From positions 3,720,001 through 3,784,000 of the forward strand of contig JAQQWL010000005.1 in NCBI GenBank assembly GCA_038363925.1: a stretch of 64,000 nt of DNA. The letters are read 5' to 3'. Under the pieces are notes generated by a model. That model saw nothing but the letters and a program-made list of their open reading frames with translations, made no database searches and was not told where the DNA came from. Made by a program: the position numbers and the translations under genes. Within the stretch, counting starts at the first letter, position 1, and every line of letters begins with the position of its first letter. This document shows, piece after piece, positions 12,445 through 25,464 of this stretch. The DNA is from Apiospora phragmitis. Its lineage: Eukaryota; Ascomycota; Sordariomycetes; Amphisphaeriales; Apiosporaceae.

Positions 12445-15400
12445 CCCGAGGTTGTATGCCGTTGAAAGCGAGTGATACATCAAAACCACATCTTGTGGAT
12501 CTTGCCGTTGCGCCAACCAACCGGGACCATCACAGATCTGGCAAGGGCCAGGAAGCATAATCTCACGTCGAGCTGTACATGCATATATTCCATCCCAGCG
12601 AGATAGAAGGAGAGAAGCGAAGGGCTGCGTGGGTATTGGTAGGCTGAACCACTAGTGCCATGCTGCTTGTGCAGCCTCCTGCCTGAGGGGGAAACAGCGA
12701 CAGATTAGCAGATGGGAGGTCGTAGTATTCAGGCACAAAGGCATTGGAGCTTGATTAGTCGGCCTAAAGAAGCGTCGGTTTTCAAAAGCCCACAGAACTA
12801 GTTGGCCTCCGGGCTTCGCGGCAGCACTTCCGGCATCTACCTCCACGACGTACTATATCGCAAGACAGCCCCGGGGGGGATGTGGCGTTTTAAGTAGGCA
12901 AGGCCCTCCGTGAAAGCATGATAATGGTACGATATCTTCGATCGGAGGGCCTCATAGATAGTATCACGAATGTGACAAGGTCGCCGGCAGTTCTCCTCAT
13001 CGGCGCGCTGTGGATGGGTGTGACAGTCTATCGGCAAACAGATGTCACTTGAAGTGTCATGAGAAGAGGGATCTATTTGCGTCACAAGGCCACCCAAACA
13101 TGGTCTGCTTCCTTGAATCGTGCACTTGTTTCCCAGCACTGATGTCGAGCCTGGGCAGCAAGTAGGGAGGAGCTTTCCCAAGAGGCGCCTCAGAACTGGA
13201 TCCACGAGGCTATGATTGGTCGTGCAGCTTAGGCACCGATGACTACTCTGTATTTATCTGGACCCTACGCATTGCTACCCAACTCCAAGCAGGCACCTCC
13301 CAGCCTGCAGTCTCAGTGCATCAGACACGACACGTTGACAAAGTTGGATGGCTTCACCAGGGCTTCCGTGTCCTGACCCAATCCACTTCTTGGCAATATG
13401 TGGTTTTCTTGCCAGGTAAGCCCGTGGGCTCCGGAAGCAACCACGATTCACGAAAGTCACCGACCACCAGCCTTCACGTTCTGTCCGACTCCCAAGGCAA
13501 ATGACGAGGAAATATGTTGTTTCAAATCTTATAATTGCTCTCGTTTTAGATGCTACCAATCGCGAATCACATACCTGGTGTGCCTTTCTTTGATAGGGCA
13601 TCAATGGTGATGTTGATGTTGCCTGTACTACGTCGTCCACGCTTCTGGCCAGCCAGAGGAGGCACGCGACCAAGCGAACAATAAGGTTCGCTGTTGGGCA
13701 ACATTGGCACACCATGCCGTCGCAAGGGGCCAGAAGCTGTGTATAAGATAGATGCTCCTTGTTCCCTGCATCTAGGAGGTATTCCTGAGAGATCTCATCT
13801 CGCACGTCTCTTGCGTATTCTCTGTTCTACTCTTATTTATTAGTCTCATCAGCTTTTCGCATAGCTGCATTAGGATCCCGCACACTTCCGTCGCGCTGTA
13901 ACAGGACAGGCCAGCCCAATCCGGCCACCGACAACGGATTTCTTTTTGGCGCATTCTTGCGGTCAGCTAAAACGGCAAACAGCAGCACAGGCGGCAAGCA
14001 AGGTCCCAAGGTCCCACCCCAGTGAAGCACGGGCGCAAACGTTCCTGGTACCCGACTGGAGCCCCTCCCTAGCACTTCCCCTTAGGTACTGTAACAGGGA
14101 AGCCAGGCCGTCTTTAGGCCTCAACAAACACCTTACCAGGCCCTTTTTCTCTTACATTGTGTGCCCAGCTGGTCAGCAGCCTGCAACTGTGCTACCTATC
14201 GTCAGAGATCTCCTGTTCTACTTTTTCCCCCTGTAATCGTCGCCGGCATCAGCTTCCGTGCAGTCCTGTCCCGGTATTTTTACGGCGCCAGATCAACAAT
14301 ACGTCCGCTAGGTCAGCAGCCAGGCAATAATACGTTGTCTTATGTACCGTCCTGCCGGTTTCTCCCTCCCACTCCATCCAATACTAGCCACACCACCACT
14401 ACCATCCCAGACAACACCGCATCTCCTTCATGTGAGCCTGCTTTTCCGTCGTCTTTTTCGCCTCCCGACCGACGATCTCTTGCAGTTCCGGGCTACCAGT
14501 ATCGTTTGATTTTTCCAACATCAACCAACATAATTGCTCACTGCAGCTCACATCGCGTGCATCATACTGCCTCAAATCCTGCATAGCGCCAGGTCAAACA
14601 CGAGTCAGCCTGTCCGTTCACAGGCTCTGTTCGATTTGACTCCCATAAATACGTTTTATCTACTGCTGGGCCTAGCTAGCCTGGAGTACGAATTATCTTC
14701 TGACAGCCCGGCCCGTCCTCTTTCTGAATGTGTGTTCTCGCATAAGAGACATAGACAGCCAACCAGAAGCTCCCACGCACTTCTGATCACACAGTAACAC
14801 TGCTCCACCGTATTGGGAGGCGATCTGCTCATTGGTCTCTCCTGCAGCGGACTTTCCAGGCCTCGCACCTGACGGCCACAGCGGCCCTGACTGGTCCAGA
14901 CCTGCATTGTCCCAGATTGGTATTCGTTCACTGGCAGCATATGGTGTGTCAGACAGAATCATTCGGTACAACCACCCCTTCTTCTTTTCTTCTCTTGCCT
15001 CTCGGCTCCAAAGACCTTCTGGGCCAGTGATCATCTTGCCACCGGCTCAAAGATTGGGCTTAGACAAGCAAAGCCAGCCACCCACCTCCCAGGTACCCCT
15101 GTCTGCCTGTCCGCCAACGACGTGCACGCGGTAAAGGCCAAGGCTGGTGGGTTCCCCTAAGAAACCCTGAGTGGAAGATTCCCAGCAAGAGGGCCACCTT
15201 TCCCAGCTAGGCTCCTCCTGCTGCTGCCGTACTTGTGCTCTTTTCCAAAAAAGAGACCCCACCAAACAAGAACGCCTAGCCGCTCTCCTTCTTCTCCTCT
15301 CCACCACTTGGGCTTGGTGCGCTCCCCTCACCATCCATTTCTTGGTTTATCTCGCCCCATTCTCCCCCTGGTTTTCTTCTCTCCCATCTCTTCTTTATCT

Positions 15401-15483
15401 CTTCGTCGACGTCCTTCTCCAACCCTCATCGTCGCCCGGCATCCTTCTCTACTACCTCTACGCCGCCGCTCCCCGTAATCAAG
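12445..15483. other. Gene-free stretch and pyrimidine-rich leader
   Basis: No conserved protein seen. A 176-codon minus-strand frame at 13275-13805 has no recognisable motif and was not accepted. From about 15230 to 15480 the plus strand becomes strongly C/T-rich (CTCCTTCTTCTCCTC type words), a usual feature of the core promoter and 5' leader of highly expressed fungal genes. It leads directly to the RfeG-like start codon. Confidence 0.55.
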
Positions 15484-16819
15484 ATGTCTTCCAGACCCGG
15501 ACGCTCAGCTCAACCCCCGCCGCCGTCGTCGAATCGGCAAAACGAGTATTTCGTACCTGAGAGATGGCATAGATCGCGAAGTAATAACAGCCGACATCTG
15601 TCGCTACCTTGGAAACGATGCACTCGTCCGGCCTGGCGTCTACGAGGTACTTCCTCTCCGTGTTTCGCAGTCCCTCGTTTCAATCGCTGATATGGTTTGC
15701 TGCACAGAGCCCACAAACTGGCCAAGTCGTCCAAGGCTACTTCATCACAGCCTATAGAAACCTAACCACAGTAAGGCTCACCACCACCAACCATAACAAC
15801 AACATCCGAGTAATGAAGCTAGCCTGCTAACTCGACGGTTCTCGCAGGCAATGATCGAAGATCTGAAAGCAGATTCTGCGCGATGGGACCAAGAGAGGCG
15901 GCAGCAAACTGCGCGCAACCCTGTCGGAGGTACTATCGCCTCAGCTGGCGTCTACGTGCAGAAATCTAACTCCCCAGTAGTCCAATACCGTAATTCGGAC
16001 ACGCACCAAAGTCGTCAGTACTACGGACCTACTGAAGGTGCCAACCAATATTCGGATGCCTCTCGTGATAACTATGATGCTGGCGCTCCAAGATACCCAG
16101 GGACTGGTTCCGCAGGCTACAATGGTGCTTCTTCAAATTCCGGATACCCAGGCTCCTCTCCCTACGCTGGTCAAAGCGGTGGGTATGGTCAACAGGCTTA
16201 CACCACAGGCCAGCCGCAGTTTGCCCAGTCACCGCAAGACTCGTACCCGAGTGGTGCTTCTATGCCTGGGACAGGATTTACTCAAGCCCCTTCTGGAGGA
16301 AGGCCATACGAGGTAGTTGGCGCACACCGAACCGTGGCGCCGAGCAGTGGCGACTATGGTGCAAATGTTGCCTATACAACCGGTCCCAGAGGAGAGCCCA
16401 TCCCTGCCACAACGATGGTTCAGGGTAGGCCAGTTTATGTAACTTCCGGACCACCTGGACAGCCTGGTTTCACTACTAGTTCTGGTGCTTACTACTCATC
16501 AAACCCGCCGTCAGGCCCGGCAGGATTCTCGGCGGCCCAGCCGGTTGACTCGTTTTATGGGCGTGGTACGTACAAGAGACGTTCAAAAATTGGTTCACAG
16601 TGAATTCTGATTCTTATAGCATCGCCAGCAGGCGCACAAGCCTTCGCATCAACACACGACTCACAGTATGAGACCGCCCCTCCCCCTCGCAACTCGGCGC
16701 AACCTTCCAGTACCCAGGCGCCCAGCAGCGGATCTTCTGCGCGCCACAACCGGGACAGCCGTGACAGCGTTGACCGACACACGGATTCTAGGCATCGCAG
16801 CCATCGCAGCGGTCGATGA
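15484..16819 (+). CDS. RfeG-like conserved fungal protein (one frame break)
   Basis: Four exons (15484-15646, 15708-15770, 15848-16565, 16620-16819) give about 380 residues. The N-terminal 95 residues carry the conserved block of this family: NEYFVP, DGIDREVITADICRYLGN, DALVRPGVY, TGQVVQGYFITAYRNLTT and MIEDLKADSARW. The remainder is low complexity, rich in Gly, Tyr, Gln, Ser and Pro, and ends in an RH/SR-rich tail. Related proteins in Aspergillus and sordariomycetes are labelled putative transcription factor RfeF or RfeG. That name is recalled, and a direct DNA-binding role is not shown by any classical motif here. One break lies at 15553-15562: the frame of NEYFVP must shift by one base to reach DGIDREV. 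Splice phases of all three introns (GTACTT, GTAAGG, GTACGT donors) agree with the continued frame. Confidence 0.7.
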
Positions 16820-19800
16820 GCGGCAAATTCTGGATATTCCCATTCCCAGCCTTGGATTGGCAAGAGTAAAATCTTGCACATTATACTTTAATGACTGTTC
16901 CTTCTCACTGCCCGTGGATTTTTGGAGCCCAGCTGCCCCCAGCGGCATTGCCTTCAGGATTGATCATCTTTGCGAGGTTCGCATTGCTTCCAAGGGTTGC
17001 AAGTTTGCGCCCTTTGATACCCAAAGGTTCACACCTTTATTTCCCTGGATCATCCACGTTTCTCCCGGATATGGACTTTACACATTATGTGGCGCGCTCG
17101 CATGCGACTACCTGATATGGCAATGGCGCACTTCGGGGTCTTTACGATTGCATACGGACGATTCAGACCAGTGGATGACTATTTCCTGCTTCATTTTTGC
17201 ACGTTTTTATTACAAAACTGGCCATTCTTACGTTATACCAGACCTGGGAATCGGGAGGCGAAAAGAGAACCTCATGACGGAGCAATGACTTACTTTCATC
17301 TGAAGAGAACCATCCTTGCCATCTTGCTGTCCGGATCCTGCCAAATCGCGGAGGCTTTTTGCGTTGTTTTCTGTATCTTCCGGTTCATGGATTCCACTGT
17401 CAACGGCGCACTAGGCGAATGGTGAGACAGAACTTTTTTTGGTTGACTAATAGATAGGGCCTCGGATTCGGACAGCTAGGTGAGCACTGGGCACAGTGTA
17501 TATATGACAACCTCTCGTGAAGGATTTCCCAAGAACGCCCGCTCTTCTATCCTGGCAAACCCTGGATCATTTGACTTGTTTCAGGATGATGCTAACTTGC
17601 AAGGACCGCAGCTCAACATCAGCTAGCTGGCTTCCCATGGACCCTATTACCGGATGACATTTCAGGAGTCCCTTTACCGGATACCAGAGGATTTTTACCA
17701 GGAAGCCAGGATCACCCAACCTTGGGAGAAAGGAGCCCACCGGATTGCAAGCCATTGGAATTGCTCAAAAGCACACCTTCATGGACCTGATAGCACATCC
17801 AGTGCGAATCTCTGCGGAATTTCGCCGCCTGGTTTCCGATCTCATCTTGAACCCTACAAGGTCAGAACAAAAATGACAAACAATCAACTCGATGTCGAGT
17901 GTTGGTAAGAGTCCACCCTCCCAACTTCTGCACGTCTTATGTAAACCGAGATGAGCGACTTCGACTCGCCATCTCACAGCCCACATGTCATGGAGGCCGT
18001 TTCTTTCAATTTTATGCCATCATTGGACGTCGATATTCCACTTTACAGTCTTCAGGCAGTTCTCATGAGGATCCAACATGTTGGCCATATCCCCAGGACA
18101 AGCAACATCATTATCGGACTCTATTCCGGAAAGACTGAACACGGGATTCAGAGGTTCAATAGTTTGGCCCGAACGGTTACCTGGAACACCATGGAAAACT
18201 CGTTGGAAAGTTGCCATTTCACCACCAATAAACCGGGTTTACGACAACTGCTATGATACAACAAACGTCACTGAATGGATAAATCCCCTTGGACTTCAAC
18301 ATCACCTTCCTTACACTGGTACTGGCCATCATACATTGGACAAGCGAATTTGTCGTGCTACTGCTTCTCTCACCGTTGGACTTCATTGTCCGGACTTCCG
18401 TGGACTACCTTAAATTTTCCCAGGACAACACTTCAGCCTGATTCAGCCTCGTTGCTATTGTTAGTAGCTGTCTTGCTCATGTCTTTCTTTCTTTCTTTCT
18501 CCCTATTTCACTTCCATGGACTTGACTTGAGGACAACCTACGCCTGGAAGGTGATATCAGCTGACTCGAATAGGTGGAGATGTCTTTGCATGTTTGGCTC
18601 AGCAACATCTGAGCTCGGATCTCATGCTTGTGGCCGGCCGGAGCCTAGTCGTGCCGGAGTTTTTGTCGCGATGTGGGTGCTGGAGAATTCTTTGTCCACT
18701 GCTGATATGATATTAATTGGGATGGCATGTTTGGCATGTGTACCTTGGTGGCTTGGACATTTGAACTCATGTAATCTGGTTTGCGGTATCTTCTGGATTG
18801 GGCCTTGGGCACGCGGACAGGACATTGGAGGCAAGATATTTGAGGAATACCATCACTGGCACCCCTCAATGAGAAGTACTGAGTGTCACATCCACTGGTA
18901 CATCGCAGCGTGAAAATTAATTGTCGAACTTGCTGAAGACTAAAATTATGATACTGAAATCGACCTATTTCTTGGAAGAATAATAGAAGTATGCGATTTT
19001 ATGTGAGGAATTCCCTCCCGAGGCCATGCGCGAGCCATGCGACTACCATATCACGATAGCCTCCTACGACACAGATGCATCTCGAGTGCAGAGCCGGCGC
19101 ACGTCTTCTTTACCGTCGATCAACATTGAATCATTATAAAGTATTTGGAGATGCGATTACGATCTAATCACATTGCATTGCGTAACACGAGCAACTTGGT
19201 GGTGCCTGAAGTAGATCCGATCCTCTCCAACAGCTCCGCGGCAGGCGCTTCGAGCAGTCCGAGGGACTGGTAATTGGCACACACATACGGAGTACATACA
19301 CACACGTCAAATTATCGCACTTTTTGGCTTGTCATCGATGCAGGCTGACGAAAGTCCCGTATACATAAGGCGTCAAGGTTCAAGTTGACAGCGCAATTAG
19401 AATCAACTCAAATCATGGAGACAAAGACAATCATGCAGCCATGCTTGATGGGGTTCATGTTGGGATGGAATTCATTTTCTCAAGCCAAAACAGCAGGAGG
19501 CTCTGGATAGGCCAGTCGGTATCTCGGTCATAAATGCCCCTTGCCGAAAAGGTGATGCCGCACACACGCGACAAGGGAAAGGACCGGTTACGCAGGGTAC
19601 ACAAACAAGAACTCGGGTGTGTTTCGACAACAAACATTGCGGTGCTCAAGTACGGAGGTAAGCAAGGGCTGTTTAGAACCATGTCCATCTTCTGCCTGCT
19701 GCCCGTCATATATCATTCGCATCCAATTAATAATTCCGCATACTGCGAGGCACGAGTTTATCGTGAGGATTTGTGGGGAGCAAAAATAAGATCAGACGCC

Positions 19801-21627
19801 GCACCCGTCATGTCCTGTCTGCCTGTTGCCCGTCCGTCCACGGCCGTCACCGCCTTGCCATGGATTTCCAAAATCTGGAGGGGTAACCCATCCACTGTAT
19901 GTCATGGATGTCATAATGGATGGCATTCCACAGGACAAAGACAAGATAGGACTTTCCCTGACTTCGGATAGATCTCTTCGGGCGGAACCTGCAGGGCACA
20001 TGAATTTGCATATCAAAAGGGACATTACGGTCTAAATTCGACCTAGGTGTAGCAGGTATCGTCCATCCCACGACGACGCCAACAAAGGGAAAAAAAAAGA
20101 AGAAAAAAAAAACGACCCCTCGATGACGGACGGCTAATGCCCAAGCGTAAGGGTTCCCAGCTGGGTTGCAGGGGAGTGGACGGACTGGACGGGAAAGTAC
20201 AGGCCAAGTACCTGCGCAGTACCTGAATCACTGGCCAGCGAAAAACAAACCGCCACTCATCTTGGACTGATTTGCGATAGATCGATCCTATCTGCCTATC
20301 TTTGCAGAACCATTACCCGTCAGCAGCCAATCCAAAAGGAATGCTCTTATTGCCTTTCTGATGGGTATCAGATCAAATAAACCCATCCCGAACTTGTGTA
20401 CTCCCGCAAGGGCTCCCTTCAATGGGGGGGGTTCGGGGGATCCACTCAGCTGTCTGGGTCCCATTTTTCCTCTGCCTTATCGTCAAATCCTAGGCCGCGG
20501 ATCTCTGGCCAGGAAGTCCCTGATTTTGCCCGAGAATCCTGTCTGGTAACGTGAATATTTTGCCTGCCCACACACACATGTTTGTTTATGCGCACACATT
20601 CAAGGCCAGCTGGAATTTAACGGAAAACCAAGAGGCATTAGTTAGAAAATCGTCGATAATGCTTCCTCGGGTTTTTCATTTGGCGTCCTATTTTCTGTAT
20701 ATGCTCGCATAGAATCGAGTTGGGAACGTGCGTAGTAGAAATCGGGAGGATAAGTAATGTGGTAGAGAAGGGTTACAACGTAGACAAAAACCAACCGAAA
20801 TAGCAATTACCCCATGTTTGTTTCCACTGGAACATTTTTCCCATCTTTGTTGAGCCGCCGCTGGCCCTCTGCATCCGGTTGGTCGTCACGCTGAAATGAA
20901 TTGATTATGCCTAGGCTGCACCTAACGCCTGATACGCCTGCTAACCTGTCCCAATAATGCCCTGATTCACAGGTCTAGCGATCGAATTACCCATAGCATC
21001 CTCCCCTAGATCTGCTAGTGTAATTGCGAAGTCCAGCACCAGACTCGGTTCCGGCCAGGTGAAGGTCCTGCCTGCTAAAGGCTGGAAGATTGATTGAGAG
21101 AGAGACCTGACTGACAGGGAGTCTGTCACCCACCAAGCCACTTGTGCAGAAGCAGAAACATGGGATAACCTTAGGTACTTGCAAGGTAGACTTGGACTCA
21201 ATTTGGACGTGCACCTCCCAAACCCAGCAGCACGTAAACCCAGTCCACCCCCAGTCCACTCCTCTGGCCTACCCACTGACCTAACCTACCGACACACCTC
21301 ACACCTCACACACCTCTTCTGTGCGTGTGTGCCTCTCTGCAACTACGCCGCTTGCTTGCTGCCCCGCCATTCTACTACTTACGACCTGTTGTGCGAGTGG
21401 CAGAAAAAAAAAACAATTCCCATTCCCAACTGCTTGCTGTCAACGGCGACGCTCGCACTACGTTATCGTTGTTGACGCCGGCGGCATCTTCTATTTGAAT
21501 TTGTTTTTGGTTCAATTACCAAATATTCTTTTCGCAATTTCCTTCGTCTCGTATATCTGACGACACCGCCCTGTATTCGTTCATCCCATCGACAGAAAAG
21601 CCCCCTCCTTAGGGTTAGGCCGCCACC
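16820..21627. other. Gene-free stretch before the importin gene
   Basis: About 4.8 kb without a recognisable gene. A 206-codon plus-strand frame at 16668-17288 is an out-of-frame reading of the RfeG tail plus its 3' flank. A 212-codon frame at 18275-18913 has no motif. An A-rich tract lies at 20087-20111 and a T/C microsatellite near 18482-18500. The final 300 bases (about 21290-21600) are C/T-rich and likely hold the importin promoter and leader. Confidence 0.55.
21609..21619 (+). promoter_or_regulatory. Telomere-type box TTAGGGTTAGG before importin start
   Basis: One and a half TTAGGG units lie 9 bp upstream of the importin ATG, followed by GCCGCCACC, which is a full vertebrate-style initiation context. 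TTAGGG boxes in fungal promoters are bound by Myb-type factors such as Tbf1 and Teb1. Its position in the presumed leader, not an upstream promoter, makes a transcriptional role doubtful. A chance match to 11 bases is possible. Confidence 0.4.
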
Positions 21628-24600
21628 ATGAATGTCGATGCCATCAGGAGTCGCGTTGTCGCGACTCTGTCCGCCGATGCCAATGTCCGAAGGGCCGGTG
21701 AACTCGAGCTGAAGTCCGCCGAGTCCCACCCTGGCTTTACCGATGTTCTTCTCGACATCCTGACCAACGAGCCCGATGAATCGATTCGGCTATCTACCGT
21801 CATCTACCTCAAGAACCGAACGAATCGCGGCTGGGCCAAGTCCGACCACTATCCCGATGAGGTCGTCTTGGACGAGGACGAGAAGGCCAGGTTCCGGGAC
21901 CGCATACTGCCCATTTTGGCCTCCAGCCAGGGTCCCATCCGGCAACAGCTGCTCCAGACCATCCAGCGCATCCTCCACTTCGATTTCCCGGGCAAGTGGC
22001 CCAACTTCATGGATGTCACGCTGCGCTTGCTGCACGCTAACGATGCTCTGTCCGTCCTGGCTGGATTGCAATGTCTCCTCGTGACCTGCCGTGCCTACCG
22101 TTTCAAGGGCAGCCAGGAGGGCAGCCGCGCCGAATTCGACAAAATCATCGAGGCGAGCTTCCCCCGGCTGCTCGAGATCTGCAATGAATTGATAAACCAG
22201 GAGAGCAACGAGGCTGGTGAGATGCTTCACATTGCCCTCAAGGCTTACAAGCACGCCACCTGGGTAAGCAGCTCCTCCGTGATACCCGATTTGGTACTAA
22301 CCGACGGAAGCAGCTCGAACTATCTAGCTTCCTCAAGCAGCAGCCCGTCAACATTGGCTGGTGCACCGTTTTCCTCCACACCGTTTCCAAGACGATTCCC
22401 GCCTCGGCCATGCCCGAAGACCTCGACGATAGAGAGCGCCATCATTGGTGGAAGGCGAAGAAGTGGGCATATTTCAACCTGAACAGGCTGTTCATCCGAC
22501 ACGGCAACCCCTCGGCCGTCACGACTAGTGCTGACGATGTTAAGGCTTTTGCCAAGGACTTCATCGTGACTGTCGCTCCTGAAATCCTGAAGCACTACCT
22601 CCAGGAGATTGAGAAATGGGTCGCGAAGACGGCCTGGCTCAGCAAGCCGTGCTTGTCCTATACACTGGTCTTCCTCGATGAGTGCTGCCGGCCAGGAGAT
22701 GTGGCCGCATCTGAGCGCCCACCTGACCAACCTCGTCACCCATTTAGTTTTCCCCGTGCTGTGCTTAAGTGCCGAGGACGTCGAGAAGTTCGAGGACGAG
22801 CCGGAGGAGTATCTTCACCGAAAACTGAGTTTCTACGAGGAGGTGTCGTCGCCCGATGTGGCGGCTACAAATTTCCTGGTCACCCTTACCAAGGTCAGGA
22901 GAAAGCAGACGTTCGATTTGCTGTCCTTCATCAACAGTGTCGTCAGCACCTACGAAACGGCTCCCGATGATAAGAAAGACCATATTGGCAAGGAGGGTGC
23001 TTTGCGCATGATCGGCACGCTGGCCCCTGTCCTTCTGGGGAAGAAGAGCCCTATCGCCGACCAGATAGAGGTACTTCTTGGTGCGCTACGTCTTCCCCGA
23101 CTTCAAGAGCCCCATGGGCTACTTGCGTGCGCGAGCTTGTGACACGATCGAGAAGTTCGAGCAGCTCAACTTCAAGGACCAGAACAACCTTATCGTCATC
23201 TACCGACACATTCTGGATTGTATGGCTGACACTGATCTCCCGGTTCGTGTTACTGCGGCGCTGGCCCTGCAGCCCCTTATCCGACACGATGCTATCCGTG
23301 TTAGCATGCAGCAGAGCATCCCGACCATCATGCAGCAACTCCTCAAGCTGGCGAACGAGTGTGATATCGACGCCCTCGCCAACGTGATGGAGGACTTTGT
23401 CGAGGTTTTCGCAACCGAGCTGACGCCTTTCGCCGTGGCGCTTAGTGAGCAACTGCGGGACACCTATTTGCGCATCGTTCGGGAGCTGTTGGAAAAGCAA
23501 AACTCGCGCGATGATGATGGTGAGTATGGCGACTATTTGGACGACAAGAGTATAACAGCCCTTGGTGTCCTGCAGACCATTGGGACACTCATCCTTACCT
23601 TGGAGAGCACACCCGATGTTCTCCTCCACATCGAAGCCGTCTTAATGCCAGTTATCCAGGTTACTCTCGAGAACAAACTCTATGGTACGTTATGCCAAGC
23701 GTGATTGGTGTGCATCTCTACAACTCTAACAATTGCAAGAAACAGATCTTTATAACGAAGTCTTTGAGATTATCGACAGCTGTACCTTTGCCGCCAAGAG
23801 CATCTCGCCAACTATGTGGCAAGCATTTGAACTCATCCACAACACCTTCAAGTCCGGAGCAGAACTCTATCTTGAGGACATGCTGCCGGCCCTCGACAAC
23901 TTTGTTCAGTACGGCGCTGGACAGCTTACACAGAAGCCCGAATACGTCCAGGCACTCTACGGAATGGTCAACGATATGTTCTCTGACCAGAAAGTTGGTG
24001 GCGTGGACAGAATCTGTGCTTGCAAGCTCGCAGAGGCCATGATGCTGAGCCTGCGTGGTCACATTGATCAATGCGTTACGGGCTTCATCTCGATGGCCAT
24101 GACGGTGCTTAGCAGCCACGACGTGAAAGTCAAGAGTTACAAGATCCATCTTATGGAGATGGTTATTAACGCCATTTACTACAACCCTCTGCTGACAATA
24201 GCTGTGTTGGAACAGAAGGGATGGACCAACAAGTTCTTCAGCTTATGGTTTGGCAACATGGACTCGTTCACGCGCGTCCACGACAAGAAGCTTTGCATCG
24301 TGGCTATTGTGTCTCTGCTCAGCCTGCCGGCTGACCAGGTCCCTCAGAGTGTCTGCGTTGGCTGGCCGAGACTCCTTCAAGGCATCACCATTCTCTTCAG
24401 GACTCTGCCGGGTGCCCAGAAGAACCGTGAACAGGCCCTCAAGGACGACTTCACATTCGACGCTGGGAGCTACGACTACGAGGACGAGGACGAGTGGGCC
24501 GAGGATGATACCAACTGGCAAGTCGAGGAGCCCGAAGAAAACAGCGAGGGCAAGGATGAGAGCACAGCATACCTGGAGTTCCTTAACGAGGAAGCAGCTA

Positions 24601-25012
24601 AGTTCAGTCGACTCGAGAATCAGTATAAGGAAGCAGACGACAGCGAAGACGAGCTCGGTGAGGACAGCGTCCTTCTGGAGTCCCCGCTTGACAAAATCGA
24701 CCCCTACCAGCTCTTCCGTGTGGCTTTCATGAGTGAGTGCATACAAGAACCCTATTGTTGAAGAGAACATATCACTAATCCCCGTGGGGATAGAATTGCA
24801 ACAAGAACAGCCGCAGTTGTACAGTACAGTGACGCAGCCGCTGTCTGCGGGAAGAGCAGTCGGTCATCACAACTGCCATCCAACAGGCAGAAGCCCATGC
24901 CCAGATGGCGTTGCAGATGGCCGAGGCCAACGCAGCTCAGATGGCTGCACAAGCATCAGGCGTACAGGCAGTTGGCCAGCAGTCACCCAACGGAGGTATC
25001 AACCCTAGCTAG
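21628..25012 (+). CDS. nmd5: Importin-7 family karyopherin, Nmd5/Sxm1-like (three frame breaks)
   Basis: Nuclear transport receptor that binds Ran-GTP and carries cargo through the nuclear pore. Exons are 21628-22263, 22314-23684, 23746-24732 and 24794-25012, giving about 1,069 residues against roughly 1,050 in yeast Nmd5. The N-terminal importin-beta region is clear (RRAGELELKSAESHPGF, STVIYLKNRTNRGW). HEAT-type helices fill the body (FPVLCLSAEDVEKFEDEPEE, RARACDTIEKFEQLNF, GGVDRICACKLAEAMMLSL). An acidic stretch, DYEDEDEWAEDD, precedes the C-terminal SPLDKIDPYQLFR and a Gln/Ala-rich tail. Three positions each need about one base removed: 22692-22697, the GG at 23070-23071, and the GGG at 24849-24851. 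Strong family similarity continues on both sides of each, so the gene is probably intact in the organism. Yeast has two paralogues (Nmd5, Sxm1); which one this matches is not settled. Confidence 0.9.
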
Positions 25013-25446
25013 AACCCGGTGGGCGATGATATCACGCTCTGCCCCTCCAAGTTGCAGTCCAGGGTGCAGATTAGGAGATCTGCGCAATGGTGTGTTGGCA
25101 GGGGGAAAATACACCCACCCATAACCCCCTCCATGCGACGGCAGCTCATAGAACACAGTTAGCGTATGTCTATGAGCGAGAAATTCCGATACTGTTGACA
25201 TGGTCGTGGTGGACCATAGCAGTCAGGCTGGTGTCAATTCGTGTTGGCATATGTAGTCCGTTGCCTCGCAACGATAACGTTGGCCGGGCGGGGGTTAGGT
25301 GCAGTCAGTGACGAAAGGGGGGCCCCGCGTGTTAGCCATTCTTATACCTTATACCCCCCCACCCATTGCCGGGCGCAACAAGGAGACGTCGAGGAATTCG
25401 AGGAAGTTTTTTATCCATGGCGACTTGGGTTCCTTCGGGTTAAGCG

Positions 25447-25464
25447 GTGTGTGTGTGTGTGTGT
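25447..25464. repeat. (GT)9 microsatellite
   Basis: An uninterrupted dinucleotide run lies about 440 bp downstream of the importin stop codon, in presumed intergenic or 3' flanking DNA. Confidence 0.85.

Noticed and set aside
13275..13805. 176-codon minus-strand open frame
   Set aside because: No family, signal peptide or splice structure; composition is that of chance translation in gene-free DNA.
16668..17288. 206-codon plus-strand frame
   Set aside because: It begins as an out-of-frame reading of the last RfeG-like exon, then runs into 3' flank with no protein signature.
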